From positions 31,970,652-32,034,651 of the forward strand of contig NC_083597.1 in NCBI RefSeq assembly GCF_020882245.1: 64,000 nucleotides of DNA. The letters run 5' to 3'. A program made the translations under genes and the position numbers. The stretch comes from Rhopalosiphum padi (lineage: Eukaryota; Arthropoda; Insecta; Hemiptera; Aphididae). Numbering within the stretch: the stretch's first letter is position 1; every line of letters starts with the position of its first letter. Of the stretch, positions 27,491-41,003 are shown in pieces. The notes beneath the pieces are model-generated. The model was not told the origin of the DNA. It saw only the letters and a list, made by a program, of their open reading frames with translations, and searched no databases.

Positions 27491-30400
27491 AACTTCATCA
27501 AGACACAACTTTCCTCGAATAATCTATTGCGATATTTTATGTTTTTTCAGATGCATATACTTGGTTTAGAATTTCTGCGAGAATTATGTGATGTGATCAT
27601 TTATAAACTCATTATAATATATTTTCTAAATAATTAGACAATTAATTCGACGTAGATAAACATATAAATGTATATAGATTATATAGATTATATACATACA
27701 CATATATGTTAAAAAAAACTAAACTCGTATCACTACTAGTACACACAGGATATTATACCTATATAATATGTACAATGTACTATTTTTGAGAAAATCAGAA
27801 TTTTTTATATTAAGTACTATTAAAATGGCTTCACCAAAGCCAAATCTAATCATCTTAGAAAACATCCATCACAGGTTTACTTGCAATGGTTACAATTTTC
27901 TTTAATATCTTGTTTCCCTTATCAAAACATACTTACTACTTATATGGAAAATTCTTCATTCAGCATGTCATGCAATATACATCATGCAAAATATTTTATC
28001 ACCATTCTGCTCATCATTATTATAAGTGAACTTCATTTTTTAAATATACTTTTATTAACTTAAAACAATTTATATACAGATAATATACCTAGTTAAATAT
28101 TAGTACTGATTACTGTTCTGTTATATACTTATATACCCCTCTCAAAAATAAATTAAAATATAGTCTTTATCTCAAATCCCTTAATTCACTGTAATTTTTA
28201 TTTTTCTTACTAACCGTGTCCGAAATATTCATATAAATAGTATGTAATTAGTGTGTATGTGATGACATTATATTATTTTATTGAAAATATCATTAACTAA
28301 GTATATTAAATAATGAATATTTATGTATATTTAATAATAAATAAATATATACATATATATTTATAATGTATTTACAATTTATTATAAGTTTATTATCAGT
28401 TATATAATATATACTTACACTTATTAAAATTAAAAAATTATACTAAATAACTCTTATCGTCTGATTATATAGTAATATACAAACATATATTTTTTTTTGA
28501 TATGGTACCTTTTTGTACTATACGCCATTTCATTCATACAGGACTTATATAGAACAAAATATATTTACCTAGATATATGGTATTATAAATTGCATAATTC
28601 ATATTGGTTTGGCTATGACACGTACACGAATTTACACATACACATATATATAAATATACCCGTCCGTATTATTTATTATTTAAAATAAGTATTGAGAGAT
28701 ATAGATTACGTCATGGCAATGTCAGTGTGTATTCGACTCTTTAACGGCATTAACCCGGGTGGGCTATAGCTGCATGGCCGCCAAAGATAAATTAATACAA
28801 CCACTCATGCGATTAAACAGTTTAAATTACTATTATAAATATATAATACGGGCTGGATTTAGGTGAGGGGGAGTAGTGTAGTTTATAATCGACGCAGTTT
28901 CCGTGATTTTAAAATCTATAACATTTCCGTTTAACTTATACAAAGTAAATTTATCGCAAAATATAGTATACAATTTTGAAAAAAATAAACATGATCAAAC
29001 GTTTCTATAATGTTCACAGCAATCTAATTTTTAACTTTACAAATAAATAAATTATACAATATACCTTATATTGCATGTATTGTAAGCATGTACGTTTATG
29101 GTGTTCAGCACTCCACTCACCCTAAAAAAATTTTAGAAAGTTGTAAATTATATACAAATTATTGTTATGATAAAAAATACAATTTTCTAAAGAAATGTAG
29201 TATAATTTATTTATATCGATTACTGAAAATTACAACGGGTCTATTTATCTGGGGTAGTGTTATAACTAATATTTTAATGGCTATTACAACAAATTATGAT
29301 TTTGAAGTTATTTAGTACTGAAGTATACTAGTGAATAAAGATAATACAAATATATAATATATATATTGTCCTATTATCTAACTGCCTAAAATGTCCAAAC
29401 CAATAATGTTTTAAGAAATAATTCTTTAGCCGATATTTGATGGTGCGCAATAATTTATGGTACCTACTTAAATGGTTTATTAAATAATTTTTATCGTGCA
29501 TTATGACTTTGTGAATTAGTAGTAAATTCTAAAAGCTAATTATTAGTTTATTAAATCCATTAGAAAAGAAATTGTGGTCTGTATAATAATCAATATTATT
29601 TGGTGTTGATGTGAAAAAAAATTTTAAATATTACAGAAAACGAAAATGGGTCAAGTAATATTATTAAAACATGGTAATTAAAAATAATGTACCAAAATAT
29701 ATTATATTTGTCAATGAATTATCTAAAATATATTCATTATATATTAGATTATTTTTATCAATTTTTTATGCACCGAAGACACAATAAAATACAATATTTT
29801 TAAAAAACCTTTGAAATAAATCTATCGAAAAATTACCCACAATTTCTCATTGAACAACAACAACAACAACTAAAATGTCAAATAGATTAGTTAAACAGTT
29901 ATCATACAATTATGTATTTATTATTGACTATATGAACCTATATATTTATTATAAACATACACGTCACACAAATATGTGTGGTAATACTACATAGAAATAA
30001 AGGAGCCATGAGTCATGATGGCTCATGAGTCGTAATAATTATGACATCATATATTTTATATTGAATGCATGATACGTAATCGCCACCTACTATATATTCA
30101 ACATTTAAGTCTGTCAATTATCATTTTTAGAGATAACGTATACAATACAGTCGATGGCAGATGGCAATGCCTCGCAAAGTATAGACGTTTTTATGATATA
30201 AATAATATATATTAGGCCATGTGTTCATTACATCTTTTATATAGTGTTTCCCGATTTTAATAGGAAATGCAGTCATAATTATACATTGCCCGGATTCTAT
30301 AGAATTGCTTATACCTAAGTCAATATGTATACAATATAATGCAAGATAATATTTATCATCTTTTAGTATAATAATTTTGTAAAAATAATATAATAAATAT

Positions 30401-30530
30401 TTTGTGGTAACGACCTACGTAACAGAAATAAGATAAAGCAATAAAGAGGAGTCCTCTACTAAAAAATAAAGATTAATCCTGCAGATCACGCTTCTAATAA
30501 ATATACAACACTTCAAAATAATTCAATCAT
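27491..30530. other. AT-rich non-coding stretch
   Basis: No gene seen. A transposon-end-like phrase (acgggctggatttaggtgag) lies at about 28848. An inverted GAGCCAT...ATGGCTC pair with embedded TGAGTCA lies near 30004. Confidence 0.5.
29853..29870 (+). repeat. (CAA)n short microsatellite
   Basis: Six CAA/AAC units in non-coding sequence. Confidence 0.8.
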
Positions 30531-30532
30531 AA

Positions 30533-31170
30533 TATTGTGTAAAGGATATACATAGTGTAAAACAGGATGAAGTTATAGACAAGAATAGTGTCACTCTAGA
30601 AGAGAATAACAATTTTTCATTACCAAGCGCAGATGTTCAATATATACCGGCACTCGATCTAAACACAAATAATCTGGAAGTAATGGACGGAAAAGAATTT
30701 GATGAAACGGTTCTGGAGACAGATAACTCCATGTCGGAACCAAATCTAGGCTAACCCAATTACCCACATTTGTTAATGATTCTATCAAATGGCAATAGGA
30801 GTTGTGGGTCACAAAACTTGGCACTGTTCTATGCGAATAATAATGGATGATACAATATAGCGATAGCAGTTCACACAATTAAAACATTCTCACCATTACA
30901 GCAATCTATAGTTTCGACGTTACAGGTTTTGTCAAAAATGTATAGGTAGCAACTAGCAGTAATGGTGAATATGTTTTGAAAGTGTGGATAAATAACCGCA
31001 ACTGTATCACCCACGATTGTAACTTACAGAACAGTTGTGGGCCAGTGAAACACGATTTTACATGCGACAGTATACAAGATTACAAGTACCAGATTCAACT
31101 GTATGCTTTATTAATACATGGCAATATAAACGTTTGTCACATTTTTTTTTTTATAAACGTTCTTTTCTAG
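30533..31170 (+). pseudogene. broken, unidentified coding sequence (two blocks)
   Basis: Block one (30533-30754) is a 73-codon plus-strand frame, acidic and balanced (KDIHSVKQDEVIDKNS; VQYIPALDLNTNNLEVMDGK; ETVLETDNSMSEPNLG), closed by TAA. In a shifted frame several stops interrupt a protein-like stretch (FVNDSIKWQ, ELWVTKLGTVLCE). Block two (30946-31170) reads SSNGEYVLKVWINNRNC then ITHDCNLQNSCGPVKHDFTC, with regularly spaced Cys that suggest an extracellular or secreted domain. I do not recognise the family. It could be a dead host gene copy, a transposon gene or an old viral insertion. Composition and Cys spacing suggest real coding ancestry; stops and shifts suggest it is dead. Confidence 0.4.
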
Positions 31171-31591
31171 TTAGTATAAAATAAATACTTATAAAATATT
31201 AATAATATTACTAATATTAATATTTATTAGTTTATACATAATAAGAAAACATGTTAATGAAAAAAAAAATATGAAAAATGTTTATTTATAATGCCATGTA
31301 TTAATAAAGTATACAGTAGAATCTGGTACTCCGCATATCAAAAGGTATATAGCGGGCAGGCGCAATCGTGCTACACCCTTGTCTTCAATGACCCCAATCA
31401 TTTTAATTTGATAGAAAGTTTATTGTAATTTGTAATGCATTATACTTCAATAAAAATAATTTACATAATATAATAAAAGGTACTGTTTTTATATTTTTAG
31501 TCTTAGTCTTAACGGCATGTGCTGAGTGTTGACTCTGTTTTACATACGCGTAACATATCAATTTTTGCGTTCAGTATACCTTTATTTCATT

Positions 31592-31875
31592 CTATTATTT
31601 TTAAAATTAGAGTAAATTGATAATAATGTACATACAATTAGTGTAAAATTTAAAGTTAAGATTATTATCTAAGGCATTTCGGGGTGTTTTATTGACATTT
31701 TAAACATGAAGCAAGCTATGTTAATTCAAAAATCTACAAAAAGATTATAATTTTAAAATATGTACTAACTTTCTTCAAAATTAAAATGTCAATAAAACTT
31801 TCCAATATGCCCGGATAATAATTTTATCTTTAAATTTTACAATATATAAATTTACTCTAGTTTTAAAATAACATA
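31592..31875. mobile_element. long fold-back palindrome, probable MITE
   Basis: The two halves are near reverse complements over more than 110 bases each. Matching landmarks are TTAGAGTAAATT (left) with AATTTACTCTAG (right), GTAAAATTTAAAG with CTTTAAATTTTAC, and GTTTTATTGACATTTTAA with TTAAAATGTCAATAAAAC. The turn lies around 31735-31745. Transcription through it would give a long hairpin RNA. I could not fix its ends or a target duplication. Confidence 0.65.
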
Positions 31876-31959
31876 ATTAAATGGATTATTCTAATTATTG
31901 AATTATTCTGAATGCAAATTTGCCCATGTTACTTGTGATGTGTGAGATAGTCGACAGAA

Positions 31960-32038
31960 ACAACTTTTGTTTTAAAATGTAGTCGGCAAATTCAAATATT
32001 TGTATCCCCTCCATCAATATTTGTTAGCGCCGGCCCTG
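31960..32038 (-). mobile_element. isolated transposon end fragment (CAGGGCCGGCGC type)
   Basis: The sequence ends GTTAGCGCCGGCCCTG at 32038. On the minus strand it begins CAGGGCCGGCGCTAAC, a common MITE terminus form. No second end is visible in the window, and the left limit is arbitrary. Confidence 0.35.
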
Positions 32039-34079
32039 ACTGTAATACTGGATCGAAATACATAGAATTGTCATTTTTCAAACGGTCGACTATTTACCAA
32101 TCGACCGTGAATGAGTTCATATTCGATCTCCAGTATAACTCGATATTAACTTAATTAAACCCCTATTACATAATTGTTTGATGCTACCAATTAGCATTTA
32201 TAGAAAGACATTTTCCAACCATGTCATTAATTTTTTTCCAAAAACTGAATTAGATACTATACATAATGGTAAGACTAGAAAAACTTATACCAAATCATAA
32301 AATATATCAATAAAATCTGTATATATATAGATACCTACGTAATATATTTTAGCTTTTAAATCAATACTGCCGCCAAAGAGAGACAAATTCACCAAAATTG
32401 AGCTGATTTATTATAATATACGAGACATTTTTTTTACTTCGATACTAATAATTTTTCAGTAATTGATTAAGTAAGTATATTTTTTAATTATTTTTTTCAT
32501 AATAAACAATTTTTAATAATTTTATAAAATCATAAATAATTATTATTCTTTGTCTATATTTACAGATTATAAATGTTATCATCACTAATACCTTTATAAT
32601 ACATTATTTTTGTACCTACAATAGTCACATCATGCGTAGTATATATGTTTTATATGTATAACTACATTTCCGGTTGACTGCAACATCCTATATTATACAC
32701 CGGCTGGATTTTTTTCGCGACCCGCGGGATATCTCGAACATTATTATATGTAAATATACGGCAGATTGCGAAGCATAACTACGTGTATATTATATTTGGC
32801 CAATATTATACAGAATGATTCATTTGACATAATCTACAATCCTAATTTCACTAAGTCGATTTGCGTGGTCTGAAAAATAATGCCCACTAATGGTTTGAAG
32901 TGTAGGTGCACTAATTGTTGCTATATTACATATTATTAAAATATTTAAAACATACCTAACGACATTTTCGATGAGAAATCTTATACTTTTTGCTAATAAT
33001 TTTTTTTAAATCTAATACTTTTTTTTAGTGCAAATAGACAACATCTTAATTTAATTTTTCACTACATTATTGCTGCAGTATGTATGAACTTTTCTAAGAA
33101 TTTTCATAACATGTAAATACCAAACACCATAAATAGTATTTTTAATTTACAAATGTATTTAAAGTTTAGACGACCAAATTAAATTCCAAAGTATTGTAAG
33201 TTTCTAACCTGGAGGTCATTACTCAATAAAGGGGAAAAACGAGATAGTAATATTATAATGAGAAAATTGTCTAATATCTTTACGACACCGATAATTGTAT
33301 TACCTTATAATATTATATATTTCAGACCTTGTAGTTTTTAGGTCATTTATTGTTAATTGTTATCTTGTATTTCTTAAAATTATTTTTTTTACAACAACTC
33401 ATCATCTGATATCTCATTAATATAAAATTATATTAATATTCAATGGTTTGCAACTGTCAGACAGACATTTACTGTCTGTCAATCAGTATGCTGTTTTAAG
33501 AAATAACTCAAAATAATAGCAGCATCAATCGTCACATTGACTAATATTACAATTACTTATTTATTATTAAAAAAACTATTTTGTTTTCTTTGTTCGAATG
33601 ATTAAAATAAATTTGAAATATTATTTTTATTTTTCAAACTTAAAACATTTGCGAGTATTTGCTAATCTAGTCCGATTTATATGTAATATTCTCAAAAGGG
33701 TTGAAACGCTAATCTAAACTAAAACGTTTGAAAATAAATCCAACATCTTCAATATTCAACAATCACGTATAAGGGTACCATGTATATACCTACAGTAAAA
33801 ATTAATTGTTATAAAATATTATATTCTACTTCAAAAAAAAGAAATATACATTTTAAGAAAGACCGTTTAACAAAAAAAGTGATACTATATGATAAAATAA
33901 AACCACCCAGTAAACAAATAAGTGTAGTTTTAACAGTTGAAATGGATCATCGTGTATATACCTGCTACGCATACCTACCTGTATAATGTATACCACAAGC
34001 GCAAAGCGTATCGAAAAAAAAATGTAAATACATTTTTAAAAAAACAGACCACTGTAATATTGTATATTTTTATTATTCG

Positions 34080-34320
34080 TGTGACGGAATATTTTATTCG
34101 AAACGACCCGGGTATGAATCGTCTGTGTACCTACGCCACGCCGTAGCCTACAGGATTTTGTCCGGTGGGCCGCTTTATAAAATTATTTTTATATTAACGG
34201 TACGCAAAATATACGTATATATATGTGTGTCACATATATACCGATATTTCATTAGCGATTCGCACGACGACGCGACGGGACTACGGGAGTAGTATTATCA
34301 TTCTTTGGTGATATTGTTTT
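34080..34320. promoter_or_regulatory. CpG-rich islet
   Basis: Contains cctacgccacgccgtagcc and cacgacgacgcgacgggac in otherwise AT-rich sequence. Short plus-strand frames run into it and end with no recognisable product. Possible promoter. Confidence 0.2.
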
Positions 34321-35489
34321 TGTGTTTTGTAATTACTGCAGCTGCGATCGAATGATAATAAAATTATTTTCACCCCTCGTGTACGTTTTAACTATTTTAT
34401 ATTTATTCACTTTTATAAAATTATAATATTAATTCGTTTTCGGTAGATAGTTAAATTATTATTACCATACATACAGCTCTACGATTATTGCGCGAATAAA
34501 AATAAAATAACAGGACAATAATATGATAATAATTATGATGTAACTCCTCGGTTGTTGGTCTTTCGTGAATTGTGAATTAACATTTTAATGTTTTTTTATA
34601 TAACCTTTTTTCCTTATATTAGGTAATTATATATACGGTACACTAGTACACTACCTAAACAAATAGTGCACGTGTTCCTAACAATATATACCACGTTGCG
34701 AATAATAATTATAAAACGCTGTGACAAAAACGGCTTTTGTTTAGTACTACTTATAAAACGTATAACGTCGTCAAATTTTACACATTTCAGTAAAATAATA
34801 TATTATATTCTTACAAACAAAATAATAATAATCGAAACCACTTAACACCGAATAGTCAGTACCTACGCAGCAATATATTTCTAATATATTTGTCGTATAT
34901 TATTACATAAGTATATTATACACCGCGTATTAAGTTTCAACATTTTTCGTTTTTGAGTCTTATAATATTATGCATAATATGCGCTCAAATTTTTTGAAGG
35001 TTTATTTTTGCTGTACGAGTTTAGCGTATAAGCCGATAACTCGTGACAACGGGTATAATGACACGTAGGAATGGTGCGCAATTACAAAACCTATGTCAAC
35101 AGGTGTATTTCAATCCTAAATAATATGCATAATAAATAACTAAACTTGTGAAACAGGCAGCCAGTTAGTACTCTCGGTAAATTATTTTTATGTGCAAAGT
35201 GTAATCATCTAAACGTTTTTCTGATGAAATGGGTATATACTATGTGGTATATATTTTGTAAATAAAAATTAAAAATATGCTACTGTCAATTTAATTTTAA
35301 AACTAAACATCCCACTGTACACCAAATTCGTCAATTAGAAAAATCAAATATAATCCTCTTTCGAAATGAAACAATTTTATCCAGGTATCTTCATAGACTA
35401 AAGCAGGCTTTCAACCAACTCGACCGAATGTTACATGAGCTCAACAAATTCAAACTTTTTTTACCTGCACCATATTATTAATTATTATT

Positions 35490-35880
35490 CGCTTATATCT
35501 ATTCAATATTTATACGAGATACGACTGACATACCCGTTACAACAGACACTGCCATGGACATTTACGCAGACGACACCGCAATATTTTATGCTACAATTGA
35601 CCCTAATGAAATATCAAACCTACTTCAAATCCGCTTAGATTCAATTGATAACAGTGCACCTAAGGGGCGAATTAAAATAAATCCAGACAAATCTGCACGT
35701 GTACCGTGTACGTCAAAATTTAAAGAACCGACCTCCATCTTCAGGATAATCAAATTCCATCATTTTCTGATTTCAAATATCTCGGCGGCATTACTCTTGA
35801 TAAAAAAATAAACCAACTTATGGGACACCGGACACCTATACATTAAACTAAAAAGAAAAACAGCCGACTACATCCACTTT
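35490..35880 (+). pseudogene. decayed non-LTR (Jockey-like) reverse-transcriptase fragment
   Basis: After a broken LFNIYT-like segment, the frame from 35554 reads MDIYADDTAIFYATIDPNE. YADD is the catalytic reverse-transcriptase motif and the aspartates are intact. RIKINPDKSA follows. A frameshift lies before FSDFKYLGGITLDKKI, the next family motif, and a stop follows PIH. Only part of the palm/thumb remains, with at least two frame breaks, so it is a dead copy. The plus-strand orientation is clear. Confidence 0.88.
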
Positions 35881-38800
35881 TTCCAATATTGGTATCATTG
35901 TATATTTATCCATATTCAAGTTGGCCATCCCTGTTATATACTATGCACTTATTTATTTAATAAATAGTTCGATTGCCTTAATAAATCTATAAATGTAAAA
36001 TATATACATTTTATTATATTTTAAATTGTATCTAAATAAAAGGTTCTCTATAATGTATTATGCAGTCAAATTATAATGTATATTTTCTATAAAACTCCCT
36101 CCCGGCATCTCTCCATTACAGATTTCTAGATCCACGATTTTCATAAGCCAAAACGAAATGTATGTGTGAGCCATCACCCAATAAATAAAAGTAAAAGAAA
36201 TAGCTAAAACAGCTTTCAAGTCTCGAGGAATCTATTTATTTATTTGTATAACTTTTATTAAAATCGGTAAGTGATTTCTGAGAGATTAACCGTTATCAAC
36301 TGCGTTCATTACGGTGACGTGTTTTCGTTGGATAAGTTGGCTTGTACAAAATTGCTATAGCCCATCAATTTTCTTGCAGAGAACGCTGTATAGATGTTTA
36401 CAGTTTTACACACCAATGAAATTAGGTACAGTTTATTACTATAGTTGAATCGTTTGGTTTTGGATTTGAATATTATTCGACATTCGAACATTGAAACTAT
36501 TTACTGATAAACGATTTACAATATTCTACAATCTACACCATTAAAGTACGGTAAAAAAATCACATAAATATATTGTAAAGACAATATTAATTTAGTCTGA
36601 TAATATTTTTATGACCAACACCACAAGTAAATTTAATGTAAATGTTACCTACTCGTAATCACTACTTCCTACCATCGATTTGAATACGCCTATTAATCGT
36701 CGTAATGATATCGTTCGTCGCAAATCACTGCAGGTTCGACAGGTAACGTACTTGATCCTCATTGTACAACCAAGTTCTTATCGCTCGATTGGCCAAAGGT
36801 ACTCTATAATATTCTATTGATTACAAAAATGACGCATAAGTAATAGGTAAAGTATAATATAGTGTAAATGTATAATGTGTCGTTGTGAAATATCGATTTA
36901 GTATCCATACTACTCCGGGCGAGCAGCCGACTTGTAAATTACATACCTACCATACTTAGTCAGCGTGTTTACCTTAAAAAATCAGTTGAGGAGGTTCACC
37001 AACCCACACAGCCATCAACCATGCAGGCCATGTACCTATATATATACGATTTTAAACTAGTATACTCGTCCGTTGTTATTATTATACATTGCATATGATT
37101 GAAACACTTGACGAAAATGAATACACATTGTTTAAATTTTTTTAAATTTCTTAACACAATATAATTATAAATCCGCAATTTCGAATTTTGAAGCGACGCA
37201 TAAATGGAACTTTTATTTGGATTCAAGGGAAACCAGATAAATTATTACAATTATTTGAAACACAGTCAGTAAATGCGTTGTAATCAACAGACTCCACAAT
37301 CCACGATTAAATGAAAAAAAACAACAAAACAAAGTTATCTTTACTAAAAAATATCTATCAGATAAATACTTCTCGACATATGATGTACTTCTAAGTGATT
37401 GCGTCAGTGTTTTTGACAATAATACAAAAAAACTATGTAGTATCGTGGATGTATGCGAAGTTGTACAGTTATTGAATTCAAATTTTTACAAATGTGTAAT
37501 TAGAATCAACATCATTATTAACATTTAAATTTTAATGCTAAGTCAAATTAACTATTTTAATTGTCATATCGTTCGTAATATTTTGGATCACCTTACAAAC
37601 TTGAAATATCATTTTGTGGCGGCAGTCACGTGAATAAAAAAACAGCTAAAAATTGAAAAAAGTGAACATTGCAACGCGGTCTAGCGTCGAAAGTGAGCAG
37701 CAGATATGAAAATTACCTACTTCACGTGCTCAGAAAAGTTCATCGCCAATAGATGCATTCTTGTTTTATTTTACAACGGATTTTTATTATTATTATAACT
37801 ATTGATTATAATATATAATTTAAAAAAAAATGTTTAATAATTTGATCACTTATATTTTTGATGAAGTGGTTTTGTTTTTTGAGTGGATTCTGTGTTTTTC
37901 AATACTTTATTATCCTGCATTGAAATGTTTCATTCCTACTTGAAGTTTTTTCTGTTTTAGATAATAATTACGTTATTCTTACTTCTTTAAAACTTTTTAG
38001 ATCGATGAATATTCGGAATCGTTCCAAATTGTTATAATTATTTTTAGTGTTCAAGTTTGTTTAATTAATTTTCTTTTGTTTTTTTTTTCATCTGCATGAG
38101 TATTATAAATTTATATACAATAACTAATAAGGTAATATAAATAACTGACAGGTGTAATCAACTAACAATGTAATAACTTTAATTAAAATTAAATAAATAA
38201 ATAAATTCTTATCGTTTTTTTTTTTTTTTTAATTAATTTATTATGATTATCGTTACTATATTATATTATTTTATATTATTAAATATAATTTTTTTTTAAT
38301 GTAGGTAAATATTAATAAGAACAAAAGTTAAATAGTGTTGGTTATTAATTACATTTATAAGTTATTTCTGCAGAACCTGTATAAATATATTAATAATTAT
38401 TATATTATAATACATTATTTAATATTAATGTACACTTTCCATTAATTCCTCAGTTTACCTAAACCATATATTTTTGTCAGTGAATAAATTTTAATTATTT
38501 GATTATTATATAATGTTACATACACGAAAGGTCGTATTTTTTTATTTATCACAAAATATACGTACTTTTCAATTTTGATGTGGCGTTGTGTAAATTATTT
38601 GCAAATATTAATATTTAAGTTTGAAGTAGGCGCATTTCGGCTGTCTTTTATTGTAAATAAAAACGTACCTATTTCAAGCCTTACGCGTATTCGTTAGTTT
38701 CATCGACCTCCAAAGCTAAATAAATATTATCGATATGCATGCCTGTCGAGTCCTCTGATTTTTATATATTATAATGCAACGTCTTTTAATAATGTACATA

Positions 38801-39990
38801 TACATTATATACAGGGTGATACTTTTACCGTAATCACTCATTATTTTGAAAACTATTTAAAAAAAAAAATGTTTACATGACAATATTACACAGTAGGTAC
38901 ATATATATTTCTAATTGTCTTATTAAGTTTATAATATATACGTATAGTGTATTATATATACATACTATTGTAATAAGTTTTGACGAGCAGAATATAAAAG
39001 TGGAGTGTTTATAATGGAAAAATTTGGGAGATATATCTCCTCCCTAGACTGCCCTTTTTTAGCTTATATTTATATGTTAATAAACAATAGTTATGTTTTT
39101 TCCTAAATAAATCCTAAATGCCTCACTGCTCAGTAACAGGGATATAACCCGCAAAATGTTAATCCTTCATCCACTACGAGACTACCTATTATTATATTAC
39201 ACATTATTCTACCTTTCTATCTAGGAATTTGAAAGCGTGTCTTACAAGAGCCAAAGAGTGTCTCGCGTTAAAACTATCACCCGGTATACCTACACAAATA
39301 TTTGCAACGACAACCAAGACTGTTATCATATAATATAATACAATTCATCCAAAAGTACTCTACGTCAAAGGCGCGCGCTCGACTGCAGCGTTTGAACTTC
39401 TTTCATTATGTGCTGAGAAAGTTTGCTAATGCCTCGTACACTATTATTTAGTATATACCTACGTGGTATTTCTATTATATATATACACAGCGAGTTTTCA
39501 AACTTTGTAGACGGCCATTTGTGCAGTGTGCGTGTGTATGTGTGTGTATGCGTTTCTTTTACGGCTGTAACTTATGTATAAGGACTGAGTATCCATATAC
39601 CCTGATGACGAGACCACTTCGATGACTGACGATGACGTGCTGAAACTAAAATCCCATCACAAATAATAATTCATGAAGACATTTTAATATTATATGATAT
39701 CCATCGCCGCCGTATGAAAAAAATCAATGATGGTTTATTTATTTTTAACTTATATACTTTGTAATTACATCACATTCGTTGGTCTTGCTAATGGTCGGAT
39801 AGTAATTAAAGGTGAATATGTAAAATAATATAATATTAGCAGTATATTATATTTCTCATTTCGTACATGATTTACACGCTTAAGCGCAGTTACAGTGGCT
39901 AAATCTCGTGCGGGGCGTTTAAACAATTTATGCGATCATTAAAATAATTTATAATGTTAGTAGGAACAGTATTCCCAATTATCTATATTC

Positions 39991-40050
39991 CAGTGGCGTG
40001 ACTACAGGTGCTAGACATTGCACCAACGACCTGTAAAATCGTATGATAAA
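39991..40050 (+). mobile_element. isolated hAT-like end fragment
   Basis: CAGTGGCGTGACTACAGG resembles the terminus of the MITE at 63792. No matching opposite end or target duplication is found downstream, so this looks like a truncated copy. The right limit is arbitrary. Confidence 0.35.
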
Positions 40051-40099
40051 TATTACATGGCTCTCACACAACAAAATTATGAGTTCAAATTAATTGTTG

Positions 40100-40360
40100 G
40101 TAACCATCTACTAAATTTTCGATGAACGTCTAATCGTCCATACGGAACTGTAACGGACACGGAATCCGTCAAAAGGTATAATGAAACTACCGGTAACAAA
40201 CGTATTACAGACACACGGCAAGACATAACGCGTCGTCTCCGCGTGTGAACTTTGAAACCTGTCGATAGTCAAGTACTTGGGAAGTGTAGTTTTAAATTCA
40301 TCAAATGTCCGGAGGTGGCATTGGTGGCAAGTTGTTCGTGAAACCTAAAAATTAGATTCC
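40100..40360. other. G+C-raised segment with a micro-ORF
   Basis: Includes ataacgcgtcgtctccgcgtg and, on the plus strand at about 40304, a short ATG frame (MSGGGIGGKLFVKPKN, then stop). The frame is too short to judge. The segment lies just downstream of a hAT-like end fragment at 39991. Confidence 0.15.
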
Positions 40361-40712
40361 AATATTATGTGTATACAACTATAAGTAATGCTATTATTTT
40401 GAACGGCGCATTGTGTAGACAATTTAAGGACATTCGTGTGTAGAATGCAAATTGCTTGTATCATGCATAATATTATTATAATATAATTCCATTATAATAG
40501 TAGTGTTATATGACGCGATATGAGTGGCCGGGTTATCAAGTTAATTATTATAATATATAAAATTTGATGAAACAAGAAAACATGTTTAAAGGGTATTGCT
40601 TAGGATTATTTATTTGTCTGTATAGTGATAGTAATGATTTAACAATAAACAACAATTCAAATTAGTGCTTCCTTCATTATAGTATAAGTATTTAGTATTA
40701 TACCTTTTACCT

Positions 40713-40821
40713 CGCTGCAACTCATTTGCGCACATTCAAATTTTTTACCTGAAAATCGATGACTCGTTTGCGCACGACGAAATCAGTCATTTACCTGAAA
40801 ATAGATCACTCGTTTGCGCAC
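40713..40821 (+). repeat. left inverted end of the MULE-type element: three 14-bp units
   Basis: Units ACTCATTTGCGCAC at 40720, ACTCGTTTGCGCAC at 40762 and the same at 40808 are 42 and 46 bases apart. They are separated by a shared spacer containing TTTACCTGAAAATCGAT or TTTACCTGAAAATAGAT. Repeated units of this kind may be transposase-binding sites (inference). Confidence 0.75.
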
Positions 40822-41003
40822 AACTACAACACATTCACACACATGTACTGCAGTATAAATTATCAAATATTTTATAGCAATATTATCTTATAAGTGGAGA
40901 TTATATCATTGTGATTGTGTAGATCATATCATTTTGGATTTTCTAAACTACTTTTAGGATAGTTTTAGTAGGTATGGTTCAGTTTCAGTACAGTTGTGGC
41001 TAG

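Larger units (their letters stand above)
35900..40704. other. AT-rich non-coding stretch
   Basis: No gene seen. The phrase TACAGGGTGATACTTTTACC at about 38814 resembles GGGTGATTCATCTAAC at about 160 and TGATTCATTTGACATAATC near 32816, a possible dispersed repeat start. Short frames at 37419-36996 (minus) are not convincing. Confidence 0.5.
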
